DNA of 64,000 nt from CALINF01 sp039990395 (lineage in GTDB: Bacteria > Pseudomonadota > Gammaproteobacteria > Pseudomonadales > Halieaceae). This document shows positions 53,992 through 63,047 of this stretch, piece by piece. The stretch lies in the NCBI GenBank assembly GCA_039990395.1, contig JBDXFZ010000146.1:992001-1056000 (forward strand), given 5' to 3'. The stretch's first letter is position 1; each line of letters opens with the position of its first letter. The notes below the pieces were generated by a model that had not been told where the DNA came from, ran no database searches, and saw only the letters and a list, made by a program, of their open reading frames with translations. Both the position numbers and the translations under genes were made by a program.

Positions 53992-53993
53992 TT

Positions 53994-54065
53994 ATGCTGT
54001 ATGTGAATCTCGCAGGCTGTGTTCTTATTGGTATGATCGTGTGGTGGTTCTGGATCTATAAGTAG
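53994..54065 (+). CDS. Tiny membrane peptide behind CopA, likely a truncated cupredoxin anchor
   Basis: 23 residues, two bases after the CopA stop. It is one hydrophobic helix (YVNLAGCVLIGMIVWWFWIYK). In my recollection CopA operons of related bacteria encode a cupredoxin-domain protein whose first residues are a very similar VNLAG-IVWWFWL anchor. Here a TAG follows directly and no cupredoxin domain is readable downstream. It is either a decayed gene or a free-standing small protein. Confidence 0.5.
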   Translation: MLYVNLAGCVLIGMIVWWFWIYK

Positions 54066-54174
54066 AGTTTATTTATTAATATCAGCATGTTATGGGCTTA
54101 ATGTAATTTAAATTGTATCTAGATGAGCTGCGCCAGAATGATACTGATACGCACTCCTGATAGTCGATCGAACG

Positions 54175-54912
54175 CTAGAGGCTCCCGGACAGCAGTTCAT
54201 CGACCAGGCGCCTGACCTGGTCTGTAGCAAGGCCAGTTAAGTGTTCATGAAAATGCCCCGCTACATCGCTACTTTGTAGATTAACTTCCACGCAGTGAGC
54301 ACCGGCTAGCCTTGCCTCGCGTACAAAGCCCGCCGCCGGGTAGACGGAACCCGACGTACCTATAGCAACAAACAGGTCGCACATCTGAATTTTCGTGGCT
54401 ATCGCTTCCATGTGATAGGGCATTTCCCCAAACCAAACAATGTCCGGGCGCAATCCGCCACCCTCCCCGCACAGCGGGCAATGAGTAGTGGCATCAAATG
54501 CATCGATCGCGGGTAAACGATTATCACAGCGCATACATAACATACTCCCAAGCTCTCCATGCATATGACAAACGTTTGAGGAGCCACCTCGCTCGTGTAG
54601 GTCATCTACGTTCTGGGTTACCAGAAAGAGCCTGTCCGTTAACGTTGCCTCTAATTCGGCGAGCGCTGCATGAGCCGCGTTAGGTTGCGCTTGCAGTAAT
54701 TGCTTACGACGCGCGTTGTAGAATCCATAAACCAGCTCCGGGTCGCGTGCGAATGCTTCAGGCGTCGCAATCTCCATTGGATCGTGCTTTTCCCACAAAC
54801 CATCTGAATCTCTAAACGTAGCCAATCCAGACTCGGCCGAAATACCCGCACCAGTCAGTACAACCACGCGGCCGGATTCGTTAAGTGGTTTCAACATCGA
54901 TAGTAAGCTCAT
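54175..54912 (-). CDS. cobB: Sir2-family NAD-dependent deacylase (CobB-like)
   Basis: 245 residues from ATG 54912 (a second in-frame ATG at 54897 gives 240). GAGISAESGLATFR, TQNVDDLHERGG and HGELGS are the sirtuin NAD and catalytic motifs (His in the last), and two Cys pairs (CMRC, CPLC) bind zinc. Tyr and Arg in the YGFYNARRKQ helix fit the desuccinylase-type branch. The start overlaps the end of the helicase gene. Confidence 0.92.
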   Translation of the reverse strand: MSLLSMLKPLNESGRVVVLTGAGISAESGLATFRDSDGLWEKHDPMEIATPEAFARDPELVYGFYNARRKQLLQAQPNAAHAALAELEATLTDRLFLVTQNVDDLHERGGSSNVCHMHGELGSMLCMRCDNRLPAIDAFDATTHCPLCGEGGGLRPDIVWFGEMPYHMEAIATKIQMCDLFVAIGTSGSVYPAAGFVREARLAGAHCVEVNLQSSDVAGHFHEHLTGLATDQVRRLVDELLSGSL

Positions 54913-57900
54913 GCAAATAGAGAATTGCCGTAAAATACAGTGCGCAGCGCAGACTGGGGCCTTCGCTCTCGTGCAGGGCTAACGCGTAACGCTCAATCTG
55001 CGGTGCATAGAGCGCGCCTTCCCTTGATAGAAAATCCTCCATCGTCTCGCCCTGCGCAGGCTGGCTTGTCTTGTAATCGACAACCCACCGAGTATTGCTC
55101 GCTTGGTCTACAAAGGTGCGATCCACAATCAGGTCAATACCTTTGCCGTCTTCAGCTCTGGTCGTCAACGCGAGCTCACACGCTGCGTCACTATGTTGTG
55201 AATCGAGTATCCAGCGCCCGGTGGCATCGTTCAGAACAGCAGTTAAAGACATTTCTACGCGTTCGCAGGCTTGCTCCAGGAAACTTCCAGCGAGTCCCAA
55301 CTCCAGGAGTTGAGCGCGCCACACCGGCCGCCAAGCGCCTACTTCCAACGACGAGGCGTCCTGAACTGAAGCGGGGTCATCATCCAGTTGCGCCGGCAAC
55401 TGCGCGAGTTGTTCAAGCGCAAGGTGTACGACGGTACCAACGTGTCGCTCTAGGCGATTCGATGCCCGCTGGGGCACGTTACCGCCCGCCTGACTCTCTG
55501 GTAGCGCCACATCACTACTCGGGGCAGCAGCTACGCCTACTAACCGACGCATCTTAGCTTGTACCCTGTCCGCGTCTGAAGGAGTGCCGTCAGAAGGCTC
55601 ATGGAGCTGTATCTGCGACGAGAACGAAGGCCAGATTGAAGCGAGTAACGAGGTATCCGCCGGCGGGTCCATACTGGGTGTCACTTCACCGTCTACCTCG
55701 TCAGATTTAAGCTCGCTGGTTAGCAAGAGCCGACTTACCGCACGCGTAGCGCCTACGTATAACAGCCGAGTGCCCTCGAGTTGCGACTTGCGTTTTCGCT
55801 GCCGAGCGAGAAAGTTGTAAAGAGTGGGAAGCTTTGCGTCACTGCCATCGTCTGCGGCCAACAGGAACGAGCGATGACCTTCTCTGTCGGTATAGTCGTC
55901 CCACAAAAGCACGTCTCGATCCTGCGAACGGGTCATGCGACCCAGGCCGGGGATCAGTACCCAGTCAAACTCCAGGCCCTTGGCTCGGTGCAATGTCATG
56001 ATCTGCAATTTCTCGTCCGGGCTGCCACCGGCGGCGTACAACTTCTCCAAGCGCTTTGAAAGCCACTGCTGATCGAGCCCCAAGCCTTCTCGATCGGCCT
56101 CCTCAAGTAATTCGAAGAACCGCTCGGCGTCCTCGAACTGACGCGCATCCTCTAATGTTCCTGGCCCTCCCAGTTGCACCCAGCACTGCTCTATCCACAC
56201 TCTCAATGCCAAGCGATCCTGATGGCGCTGCGCCCCCAACAGTGCTGTAGCAAGGTGGCGAAGCCGGCATAGCCCATCAACGGAGAGCAACTCTTCTGTC
56301 TCAGGTTGCCAGGCTGCGCTTAGGAGGTCATTAATACCGACGTAGCGCGGGTCGTCGCCGATCTGCCCAAGTGCATCGAGATCCGCCAACGTCATGCCAC
56401 ACCAGGGTGCTCTGAGCACACCAAACATTGCCACGCGATCTGCGGGATTTGCCAACACACAGCAAAGGCTCATTAAGTCTACGATTGCTGCAGAGCCAGC
56501 CAGTGGTGTCATATCCTGCGTGGCAAACGTTACGCGCTGCGCCTGCAGCAGGTTAATCAGGGGAGCCAGGTGACTGCGACTTCGACCCAATACAGCAATA
56601 GATTTTACCGCAGTATTATCCAGTCCTTGTCGAATCTGACGCAGTAGACATTCCGCCTCGTCCTCGCGTGCGGCGTGACCATAAAACCCGTGGCATTCCA
56701 CTGCTGGGCCGAGCTTCGCATCGCGCACGGCCACCGCAGGCGAATAACTTACTTGCCCTTTACTGGCATCGCTCGTAGCGGGAAACGCTCGTGTAAAGGT
56801 TTCGTTGACCCAGCTTACAACCCCATGATCTGAGCGGAAATTACATTGCAGCTCGAGAGTCTGCGGCACCACACCGTTAAACCCGTGCTCTCGCGCTTCG
56901 AGAAATAAACCCACATTGGCGTCTCTGAAGCCATAAATTGACTGCATTCCATCACCAACGATAAACAGCGTTCTGGGAAACTGAGGGTTGAGCGCATTGT
57001 GCTCGCCCCAGCCTCTCGTGAGCTTATCAATCAGGCTGTATTGATTGATGGCCGTATCCTGAAACTCATCTACCAGAATATGTTCGTAACGATAGTCCAG
57101 ACGAAGCGCGAGATCAGTCGGCATGTCTTCATCGCCCAATGCGTCCAGGGCTGACATCGCCACCTGCGCGTGGTCGACGCTACCCTCTTCTTTGAACACC
57201 AATATCAGACAGGCTGCCAGCGTCGGCAGCACGTGCGAAAGCTTGAGCACCAGTTGCCAGCTGGCTGTGCTATCGTCTATGTCAGGCAGCTGTCGAACTG
57301 CGATCAGTTGTTCAAGCATCGATACATCGGTGCCGGACATTGCAGTGATAAGGTCCATATGACGGTCTTTGGCATCTTGCTTCTGCCCTTTGCCCGCAGG
57401 AAAACCTACTTTGACCGTTACCTGTTTGCGCCAGCCGTTGGTGCCGGTTATCAGCAAGTTGATCAAGTCTCGCCACTGCGCCAATGCCTGTGCTTTAGGT
57501 GCTGGTAGCTCGATAGCGTCAATGTCATGCAAATTCTTTTGCGAATAGCGCAGCGATGCCCCGAGCTCGCTGGCGTACGGACGAAGAGTCGCGTGCAGAG
57601 ACTCCAACTGCTCTTCGATCACACCTGTTACATTGGCGAGCAAGCGAGACTCTGACTCTTCGGGCGTGTGGTGAACACCAATGTAATCGCGCCACTGATC
57701 TCGGCGCGCTAGCATACTTGCGAGTAAAGCGCGTAAGCGGTCCCAGTTATTATCAAATCGTAATAGCAACTCAGCCAGATCTTCGGCTACGGGATGCGCT
57801 GTTCCGACGAGAGAAAAAAGCTCATCCACTGCCTTGCCATATAGCTCCGAGGCATCGTCGACGGTATGCACTGACCCGCCAAAACCGCTGAGCACCGGCA

Positions 57901-58285
57901 TTTGCCGTGTCAAACCCGCACAGAATCCGTCGATAGTGCGAATATTGAGCGAGGAAACGTCGCGCACCAGCTGCCAGCCCTTGCCTTGCGCGTGTGCCAG
58001 GGTCGCCTTGGCAAGCGCTCGCGTCGTGCGTTCATGCTCCCCATCGATCGGCATATCCGCAAGGGCATTGTGCAACGCCTGCAGAACACGGTCCCGCATC
58101 TCGGCGGCCGCTTTACGGGTGAACGTGATCGCTAGAACCTGCTCAGGCCTATCAACCCTCGACAACAATCCGAGAAAACGCTGTATTAGCAGTTCCGTCT
58201 TGCCTGAGCCAGCTGGTGCTGTTACGCAAAAACTGTGAGCCCAGTCGAGTGCCCGCTCGCGCTGTCCGCTGTCAGCTATCGTCAT
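54881..58285 (-). CDS. AddA/RecB-like UvrD helicase-exonuclease
   Basis: 1134 residues. UvrD-type helicase: Walker A APAGSGKTELL at residue 23, LVDEFQDT Walker B, the QRL-type motif and the LEGTRLLYVGATRA motif VI. C-terminal PD-(D/E)XK nuclease with GIDLIVDR and VVDYKTSQ. With the 58282 gene it forms an AddAB-like pair for end resection of double-strand breaks. ATG 58285 overlaps the upstream stop (ATGA). Confidence 0.9.
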   Translation of the reverse strand: MTIADSGQRERALDWAHSFCVTAPAGSGKTELLIQRFLGLLSRVDRPEQVLAITFTRKAAAEMRDRVLQALHNALADMPIDGEHERTTRALAKATLAHAQGKGWQLVRDVSSLNIRTIDGFCAGLTRQMPVLSGFGGSVHTVDDASELYGKAVDELFSLVGTAHPVAEDLAELLLRFDNNWDRLRALLASMLARRDQWRDYIGVHHTPEESESRLLANVTGVIEEQLESLHATLRPYASELGASLRYSQKNLHDIDAIELPAPKAQALAQWRDLINLLITGTNGWRKQVTVKVGFPAGKGQKQDAKDRHMDLITAMSGTDVSMLEQLIAVRQLPDIDDSTASWQLVLKLSHVLPTLAACLILVFKEEGSVDHAQVAMSALDALGDEDMPTDLALRLDYRYEHILVDEFQDTAINQYSLIDKLTRGWGEHNALNPQFPRTLFIVGDGMQSIYGFRDANVGLFLEAREHGFNGVVPQTLELQCNFRSDHGVVSWVNETFTRAFPATSDASKGQVSYSPAVAVRDAKLGPAVECHGFYGHAAREDEAECLLRQIRQGLDNTAVKSIAVLGRSRSHLAPLINLLQAQRVTFATQDMTPLAGSAAIVDLMSLCCVLANPADRVAMFGVLRAPWCGMTLADLDALGQIGDDPRYVGINDLLSAAWQPETEELLSVDGLCRLRHLATALLGAQRHQDRLALRVWIEQCWVQLGGPGTLEDARQFEDAERFFELLEEADREGLGLDQQWLSKRLEKLYAAGGSPDEKLQIMTLHRAKGLEFDWVLIPGLGRMTRSQDRDVLLWDDYTDREGHRSFLLAADDGSDAKLPTLYNFLARQRKRKSQLEGTRLLYVGATRAVSRLLLTSELKSDEVDGEVTPSMDPPADTSLLASIWPSFSSQIQLHEPSDGTPSDADRVQAKMRRLVGVAAAPSSDVALPESQAGGNVPQRASNRLERHVGTVVHLALEQLAQLPAQLDDDPASVQDASSLEVGAWRPVWRAQLLELGLAGSFLEQACERVEMSLTAVLNDATGRWILDSQHSDAACELALTTRAEDGKGIDLIVDRTFVDQASNTRWVVDYKTSQPAQGETMEDFLSREGALYAPQIERYALALHESEGPSLRCALYFTAILYLHELTIDVETT

Positions 58286-60987
58286 GGCAGCGAATCCGAA
58301 AGTGCAAGGGCACTCTGCTCAACGTTGTCGACGCCTTCAGCTAAACCAATACGGCATACCGGCCTCAGTCCGCAAAAGTCACACGCTTTGGGCAGTGGAT
58401 CAACCGCTGCATCTCCGCGAATAAATGCGGTGACCAAGCCCTGCAGAGTATTGTTCCAATGGGCCAATAGCGCGTCCCAGTTGTCGAATGAGGCGTAGCG
58501 CTTGGTGGCTTTCGGCACATCGTGCGAAACCCCGGGAATGCCCTCTGCGCTGCCCAGGCCTAGCCAGCGACATTTGCCGGCTTTTACTTCTGCAAACGCA
58601 ATCGATGAGGATTGGTCCTGCGCTGCGATCAGGTACAACGGCAGCTGCGGTTTTGCGGGACGATCACCCAACCATTGCCCGAGACTGTTCGCAGAGGACT
58701 TGTAATCGATAACTAGCTCTCCGCCCTCCTCCAAAGCATCTCGACGGTCCATCCGCATCGTTAGCGGCAATCCCTGCAAATTAGTTTGCAGCAGTTCCTC
58801 GCGGGCCACTACGGTAAATGGCGGACGTGCACGCTCTGTCGCCAGCCATTCGCACAGCAGTGATTGTAGACGCTGCTGCTCCAGCTCCAGACAGGCCATG
58901 CCTACACGTTCACGAATACTACTGCGCAAACCCTCGAGGGCTACCTGTGCCGCGAGCCCGGTTTCGCGGTTGTCATCAATCGTTGCCAAGGCTGCACTGG
59001 TTTCCAGCCTGCCCCACAATGCTTGGAGCGCGGCGTGCATGAGACTACCTCGCTCTGCCGCCGACAGCGCATGACGGTACTCGCCCAGTGGCTCCAGATG
59101 TAGTCGTCTGCGCGCGAATGCCCGAAAGCCGCAGTTAGATTGATCTTCCAGTATGCCACTGCCACCGCGTATACCCTCCAACCGCTCCGGCAGCAACGCT
59201 GGCGCTTGCTCATCTAGAATCTCCTCCACGCTGTACTCGTCGCGCTGCAAAATCCACTGCTCAACCCTAGTGCCACCTGGCTTTGGCTCGATAAGAGGAA
59301 GATTGGCTATGAGTGGACTGGGGTGATCGATTGCAGCGTCTACCTGCTCTCGATAACTGCACACGACTTCTTGCGCCGAGCGCCGAAAGCGCATGACCAG
59401 TGCATGTCGATATTGCCATTCACTTTCTGCGCTGGCATGAGGAAAGCCTGCATCATGCTGGATATGAAAAGGCACAAAGGGGCTCGGGCGAGGCGCCGGT
59501 GGCCATCTGCTGGCTTGCAAACCGGTTACCCAGAGCTTGTCAAAATGTAAGCCTGCTGCCTCTAATGTGCCTAGAACCTGCACATTGGAGTCGGCTGTCT
59601 GTGGCTGCGACACCCGTGCTCGTGTTGTGCGCTGTAGCGCTGCGAGAGCCGGCACCAATCCGAGCGTACCTAGAACCGCGTCCAGGCCAGCAAACTCCTC
59701 AAGGGTTGCATACCAGCGCTCTACCTGCTGATATTCCAGCGAATCAAGATTACCTGCGCCCGGCCATCCCCAAGCATCCAGAACGCTCATCCAAGATTCC
59801 ACCCAGGCCGAAGGTAACTGCTTTTTGCGCTCGAGGCGCATAGCCATGAGGTCATACAGCACTGAGCCTAGCGTCAGGCCTTTACGCTCACCGAGAGCGA
59901 CTTCCTTTGCCCGCCGGCGCAGTATCGCCGTACTGATCTTGGCCTGCCCATCACTGTATAGATCGCTAATCAGGCGAATAGCCAAATCGGAGCGGCCATC
60001 GAGACATCGATTGAAGCGAGATTGCAGAATATTCACTACATCCGGCAGATTTATAGACGGCGCAGTAGCACCTAGCATCAGCAATGCATCTCGCACTACC
60101 GGTGCGTGGTCGAGGCTGATACCTGTAGAGAAATTCACTGGTAGCGCATTGTAGTTATCGCCAAGGCAATCAAACGCGCGACGCAAGTGGATTTCAAAGC
60201 TGCCGCGATCATTGTCCATATCGGTCAGCACAATGCCCACGGTTTGCTCAGGATTGTCTCGATACGCATGTGCAGCCCAGTGCGCGGCGGCAGCGAGTTC
60301 GGCTTTACGATCCACGCACGGCGCAACCCCTATCAACGCGTGATTTCTGCCGGAATCCAGTCGCTCGACTGAGCCGCTTAGCTTGCTGATGCAGGCCAGA
60401 AACAGTGATGGCAGCTCATCAAAATCCAGCAGGGCTGCTCTTTCGATAACCGGTGTTTCAACGCTATCGCGCAACTGCGACAATGCCGCCATAGGATGGA
60501 TCATGCCCAATTCACTTACGCGTTTCTCAAACGCCAGATGCCACCTCAGGTATGTAGCGCAATCCTGATCCTGACTAAACTGCGCCGAAACGCCCGCCGA
60601 GCCCACTGGCACCTGCCAACGATAAAGCTGGCTGTAAGCGAGCATAGCCTGCTCGGAGGCAGCGCCGCCTTGTAACAACGAATAGTCGCTGTACTGGTTC
60701 TGGTCTTGTCCAATCACCTGCAACCAGATTTCCCTGGCCGAATGATCATCTAACAGAGCCAGCCTTTCGACCTTACCTATAGCGCGTGCAGCACGCCATT
60801 GTTCCAGCAGCCATTGCTCGAGTGGCGACACGGCAGCTGACGGCCAATGATGTTGCTGTGCGGTAATCTTTGAGCGATCCCACTCCGCTTTCACCTGTCT
60901 GGCAAGGCGAAAGTTGGGGGTAAAAACAAAGTCACCCGCAATCAGGTATGGCGTTAATGGTTCTATATCGTAAAAACTGGAAGTCAC
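58282..60987 (-). CDS. AddB-like PD-(D/E)XK nuclease subunit
   Basis: 901 residues from GTG 60987; a GTG at 61110 would add 41 unconvincing residues and leave 26 bases to aroG. Inactive helicase-like N-terminal part, then a C-terminal nuclease with VIDYKSS. Four Cys (in NCGFRAFARRRL and ACDFCGLRPVCRIG) match the iron-sulfur staple of AddB-type nucleases. Matches the 'probable DNA repair protein' group found in gammaproteobacteria. Works with the AddA-like helicase encoded just downstream. Confidence 0.85.
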   Translation of the reverse strand: MTSSFYDIEPLTPYLIAGDFVFTPNFRLARQVKAEWDRSKITAQQHHWPSAAVSPLEQWLLEQWRAARAIGKVERLALLDDHSAREIWLQVIGQDQNQYSDYSLLQGGAASEQAMLAYSQLYRWQVPVGSAGVSAQFSQDQDCATYLRWHLAFEKRVSELGMIHPMAALSQLRDSVETPVIERAALLDFDELPSLFLACISKLSGSVERLDSGRNHALIGVAPCVDRKAELAAAAHWAAHAYRDNPEQTVGIVLTDMDNDRGSFEIHLRRAFDCLGDNYNALPVNFSTGISLDHAPVVRDALLMLGATAPSINLPDVVNILQSRFNRCLDGRSDLAIRLISDLYSDGQAKISTAILRRRAKEVALGERKGLTLGSVLYDLMAMRLERKKQLPSAWVESWMSVLDAWGWPGAGNLDSLEYQQVERWYATLEEFAGLDAVLGTLGLVPALAALQRTTRARVSQPQTADSNVQVLGTLEAAGLHFDKLWVTGLQASRWPPAPRPSPFVPFHIQHDAGFPHASAESEWQYRHALVMRFRRSAQEVVCSYREQVDAAIDHPSPLIANLPLIEPKPGGTRVEQWILQRDEYSVEEILDEQAPALLPERLEGIRGGSGILEDQSNCGFRAFARRRLHLEPLGEYRHALSAAERGSLMHAALQALWGRLETSAALATIDDNRETGLAAQVALEGLRSSIRERVGMACLELEQQRLQSLLCEWLATERARPPFTVVAREELLQTNLQGLPLTMRMDRRDALEEGGELVIDYKSSANSLGQWLGDRPAKPQLPLYLIAAQDQSSSIAFAEVKAGKCRWLGLGSAEGIPGVSHDVPKATKRYASFDNWDALLAHWNNTLQGLVTAFIRGDAAVDPLPKACDFCGLRPVCRIGLAEGVDNVEQSALALSDSLP

Positions 60988-61136
60988 TGAAGGAACGATC
61001 CTTTTTACCTCGCCGCTAACAACGGGCGCGCTACACAATCCGGGAATGCTGCTATACACTGTCGCGCCGCTAAAGGGACTACTTTCAGGCGCGAAACCAA
61101 CCAGCCTCACTTTATCAGTTATACCGGGTAACGAAC

Positions 61137-62210
61137 ATGAGCAGTAACGAAGTACACAACGTCAATGTAGCCGCACAGGACATATTGGTTACACCTGAGC
61201 GATTGAAGCAGGAATTACCCTTGAGTGACGATGCGTTGAGCACCGTTACACAGAGTCGCAATGTTATTCGCAACATTCTCGACCGCAAGGACCACCGACT
61301 CTTTGTTGTCGTTGGCCCGTGCTCCATCCACGATACAAAAGCGGCGATGGACTACGCTCATCGACTGAAATCTCTGGCCGAAGAACTGGACGACACACTG
61401 TATATTGTGATGCGCGTCTACTTTGAAAAACCCCGCACCACCGTTGGCTGGAAAGGACTGATAAACGACCCCTACCTGGATGACTCCTTCAAATTGGAGG
61501 ATGGCCTGCACATAGGCCGCCAACTGCTACTAGACGTGCTGGAGCTGGGACTACCGACCTCTACAGAAGCGCTAGACCCCATATCGCCGCAATATTTGCA
61601 GGATCTGATTAGCTGGAGTGCTATTGGTGCGCGTACCACTGAGTCGCAAACGCACAGAGAAATGGCCAGCGGTTTGTCCTCTCCTGTTGGCTTCAAGAAC
61701 GGGACCGACGGGGGACTAACAGTCGCAACCAACGCGCTGAATTCCGTTGCCAACCCACATCGCTTCCTGGGAATTAACGGCCAGGGGCAGGTCTCACTAT
61801 TTACAACCCGAGGCAATCCTTACGGGCACATTGTACTGAGAGGCGGCAGCGCTGGGCCTAATTATGACTCCGTACATATCGCTTTATGTGAACAGGCACT
61901 AGATAAAGCCAGTGTGCCTAACAACATTATGGTGGATTGCAGCCATGCCAACTCCAGTAAAAAACCTGAGCTGCAGCCGCTGGTCGTCGAGAACGTGGCG
62001 AACCAAATTCTGGAGGGAAATCAATCTATCGTTGGCTTGATGATCGAAAGCCACCTGAAGGCCGGCAACCAGTCAATTTCGGAGAACCTCGAAGACCTGG
62101 AATATGGCGTCTCCATCACAGATGGGTGTATCGATTGGGAAACAACAGAATCATGTCTACGTGCGATGAGAGAAAAGCTGCGTAGCGTTCTGCCCGCCAG
62201 GCTGGCCTAG
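61137..62210 (+). CDS. aroG: 3-deoxy-7-phosphoheptulonate synthase (DAHP synthase), class I
   Basis: 357 residues. First step of aromatic amino acid synthesis: PEP plus erythrose 4-phosphate. LFVVVGPCSIHD, YFEKPRTTVGWKG, GARTTESQTHRE, GFKNGTDG, and VDCSHANS are all conserved with the metal-binding residues. Which feedback type (Phe, Tyr or Trp) cannot be told. Divergent from the AddB-like gene. Confidence 0.93.
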   Translation: MSSNEVHNVNVAAQDILVTPERLKQELPLSDDALSTVTQSRNVIRNILDRKDHRLFVVVGPCSIHDTKAAMDYAHRLKSLAEELDDTLYIVMRVYFEKPRTTVGWKGLINDPYLDDSFKLEDGLHIGRQLLLDVLELGLPTSTEALDPISPQYLQDLISWSAIGARTTESQTHREMASGLSSPVGFKNGTDGGLTVATNALNSVANPHRFLGINGQGQVSLFTTRGNPYGHIVLRGGSAGPNYDSVHIALCEQALDKASVPNNIMVDCSHANSSKKPELQPLVVENVANQILEGNQSIVGLMIESHLKAGNQSISENLEDLEYGVSITDGCIDWETTESCLRAMREKLRSVLPARLA

Positions 62211-62246
62211 CCCACGATACTTTGAGCTAGAGATCGATCTGGCTAC

Positions 62247-62822
62247 CTAATAGTATGCGTTGCTTGTATCACTGTGATCGGTCATGTCGCGCACGCCAGC
62301 CAGTTGCGGCAGCTGCTCTATGAGGGTTTTTTCTACTCCGTCTTTAAGTGTCATGTCCACTGCACTGCAGCCCTGACAGCCGCCACCAAATCGAAGTACC
62401 GCGTAGGAATCTTCAGTGACCTCCACCAGGCTTACCTCGCCTCCGTGCGCAGCCAGCGCTGGATTTACCTCGTTATAGAGGACGTAATTGATACGATCTT
62501 CAAGCGGACTGCTTTCGTCAACCCGAGGCATCTTGGCGTTTGGCGCTTTAATAGTGAGCTGGCCACCCATACGATCCTTGGAATAATCAACGAGCGCATC
62601 TTCCAGAAAAGGCAGGCTGCGCGCATCAAAGTACGCAGTGAGCGCATCAAATTTACGTTCTTCGTCGTCTTCCTGTAAATCACCTTCACGGCAGTACGCA
62701 ATACAGGTCTCGGCTCTGGGCGTGCCGGGCTGATTTATAAACACCCTGACACCAAGAACACCCTCCTGCTTGGACAGCAACTCAGCCAGATAACCCTGGG
62801 CTGATTCGGTGATCGTAATCAT
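62247..62822 (-). CDS. nfuA: Iron-sulfur biogenesis protein NfuA
   Basis: 191 residues from ATG 62822, the same length as E. coli NfuA and with an aligned front (MITITESAQGYLAELL). N-terminal A-type-like domain with one Cys pair lost, C-terminal Nfu domain with CQGC that carries a [4Fe-4S] cluster to clients. A longer frame to 62915 is rejected. Confidence 0.92.
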   Translation of the reverse strand: MITITESAQGYLAELLSKQEGVLGVRVFINQPGTPRAETCIAYCREGDLQEDDEERKFDALTAYFDARSLPFLEDALVDYSKDRMGGQLTIKAPNAKMPRVDESSPLEDRINYVLYNEVNPALAAHGGEVSLVEVTEDSYAVLRFGGGCQGCSAVDMTLKDGVEKTLIEQLPQLAGVRDMTDHSDTSNAYY

Positions 62823-63047
62823 AGCTACATCCATTCCGAGTAAATTACTCAGGTATTCTAGCAAAGCCCGGATATAAAACGCGAGTGGTGTTTCAAAATA
62901 CCGACGATTCAGCACACAGATCTGTTAGAATATGCCGCGTCAACTGAGCCGCAATTTGTGCCTAACATCCGGCAATCGTTGTGATGTGGCAAGAAAAGCC
63001 GAGGTTTGACGCAATTGAATCCGCTTAACCAAGAGACGCCAGTAGTC

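Noticed and set aside
54940..55557. A 205-residue open frame antisense to the AddA-like gene
   Set aside because: Shadow frame with biased composition; the helicase-nuclease on the other strand is well supported.
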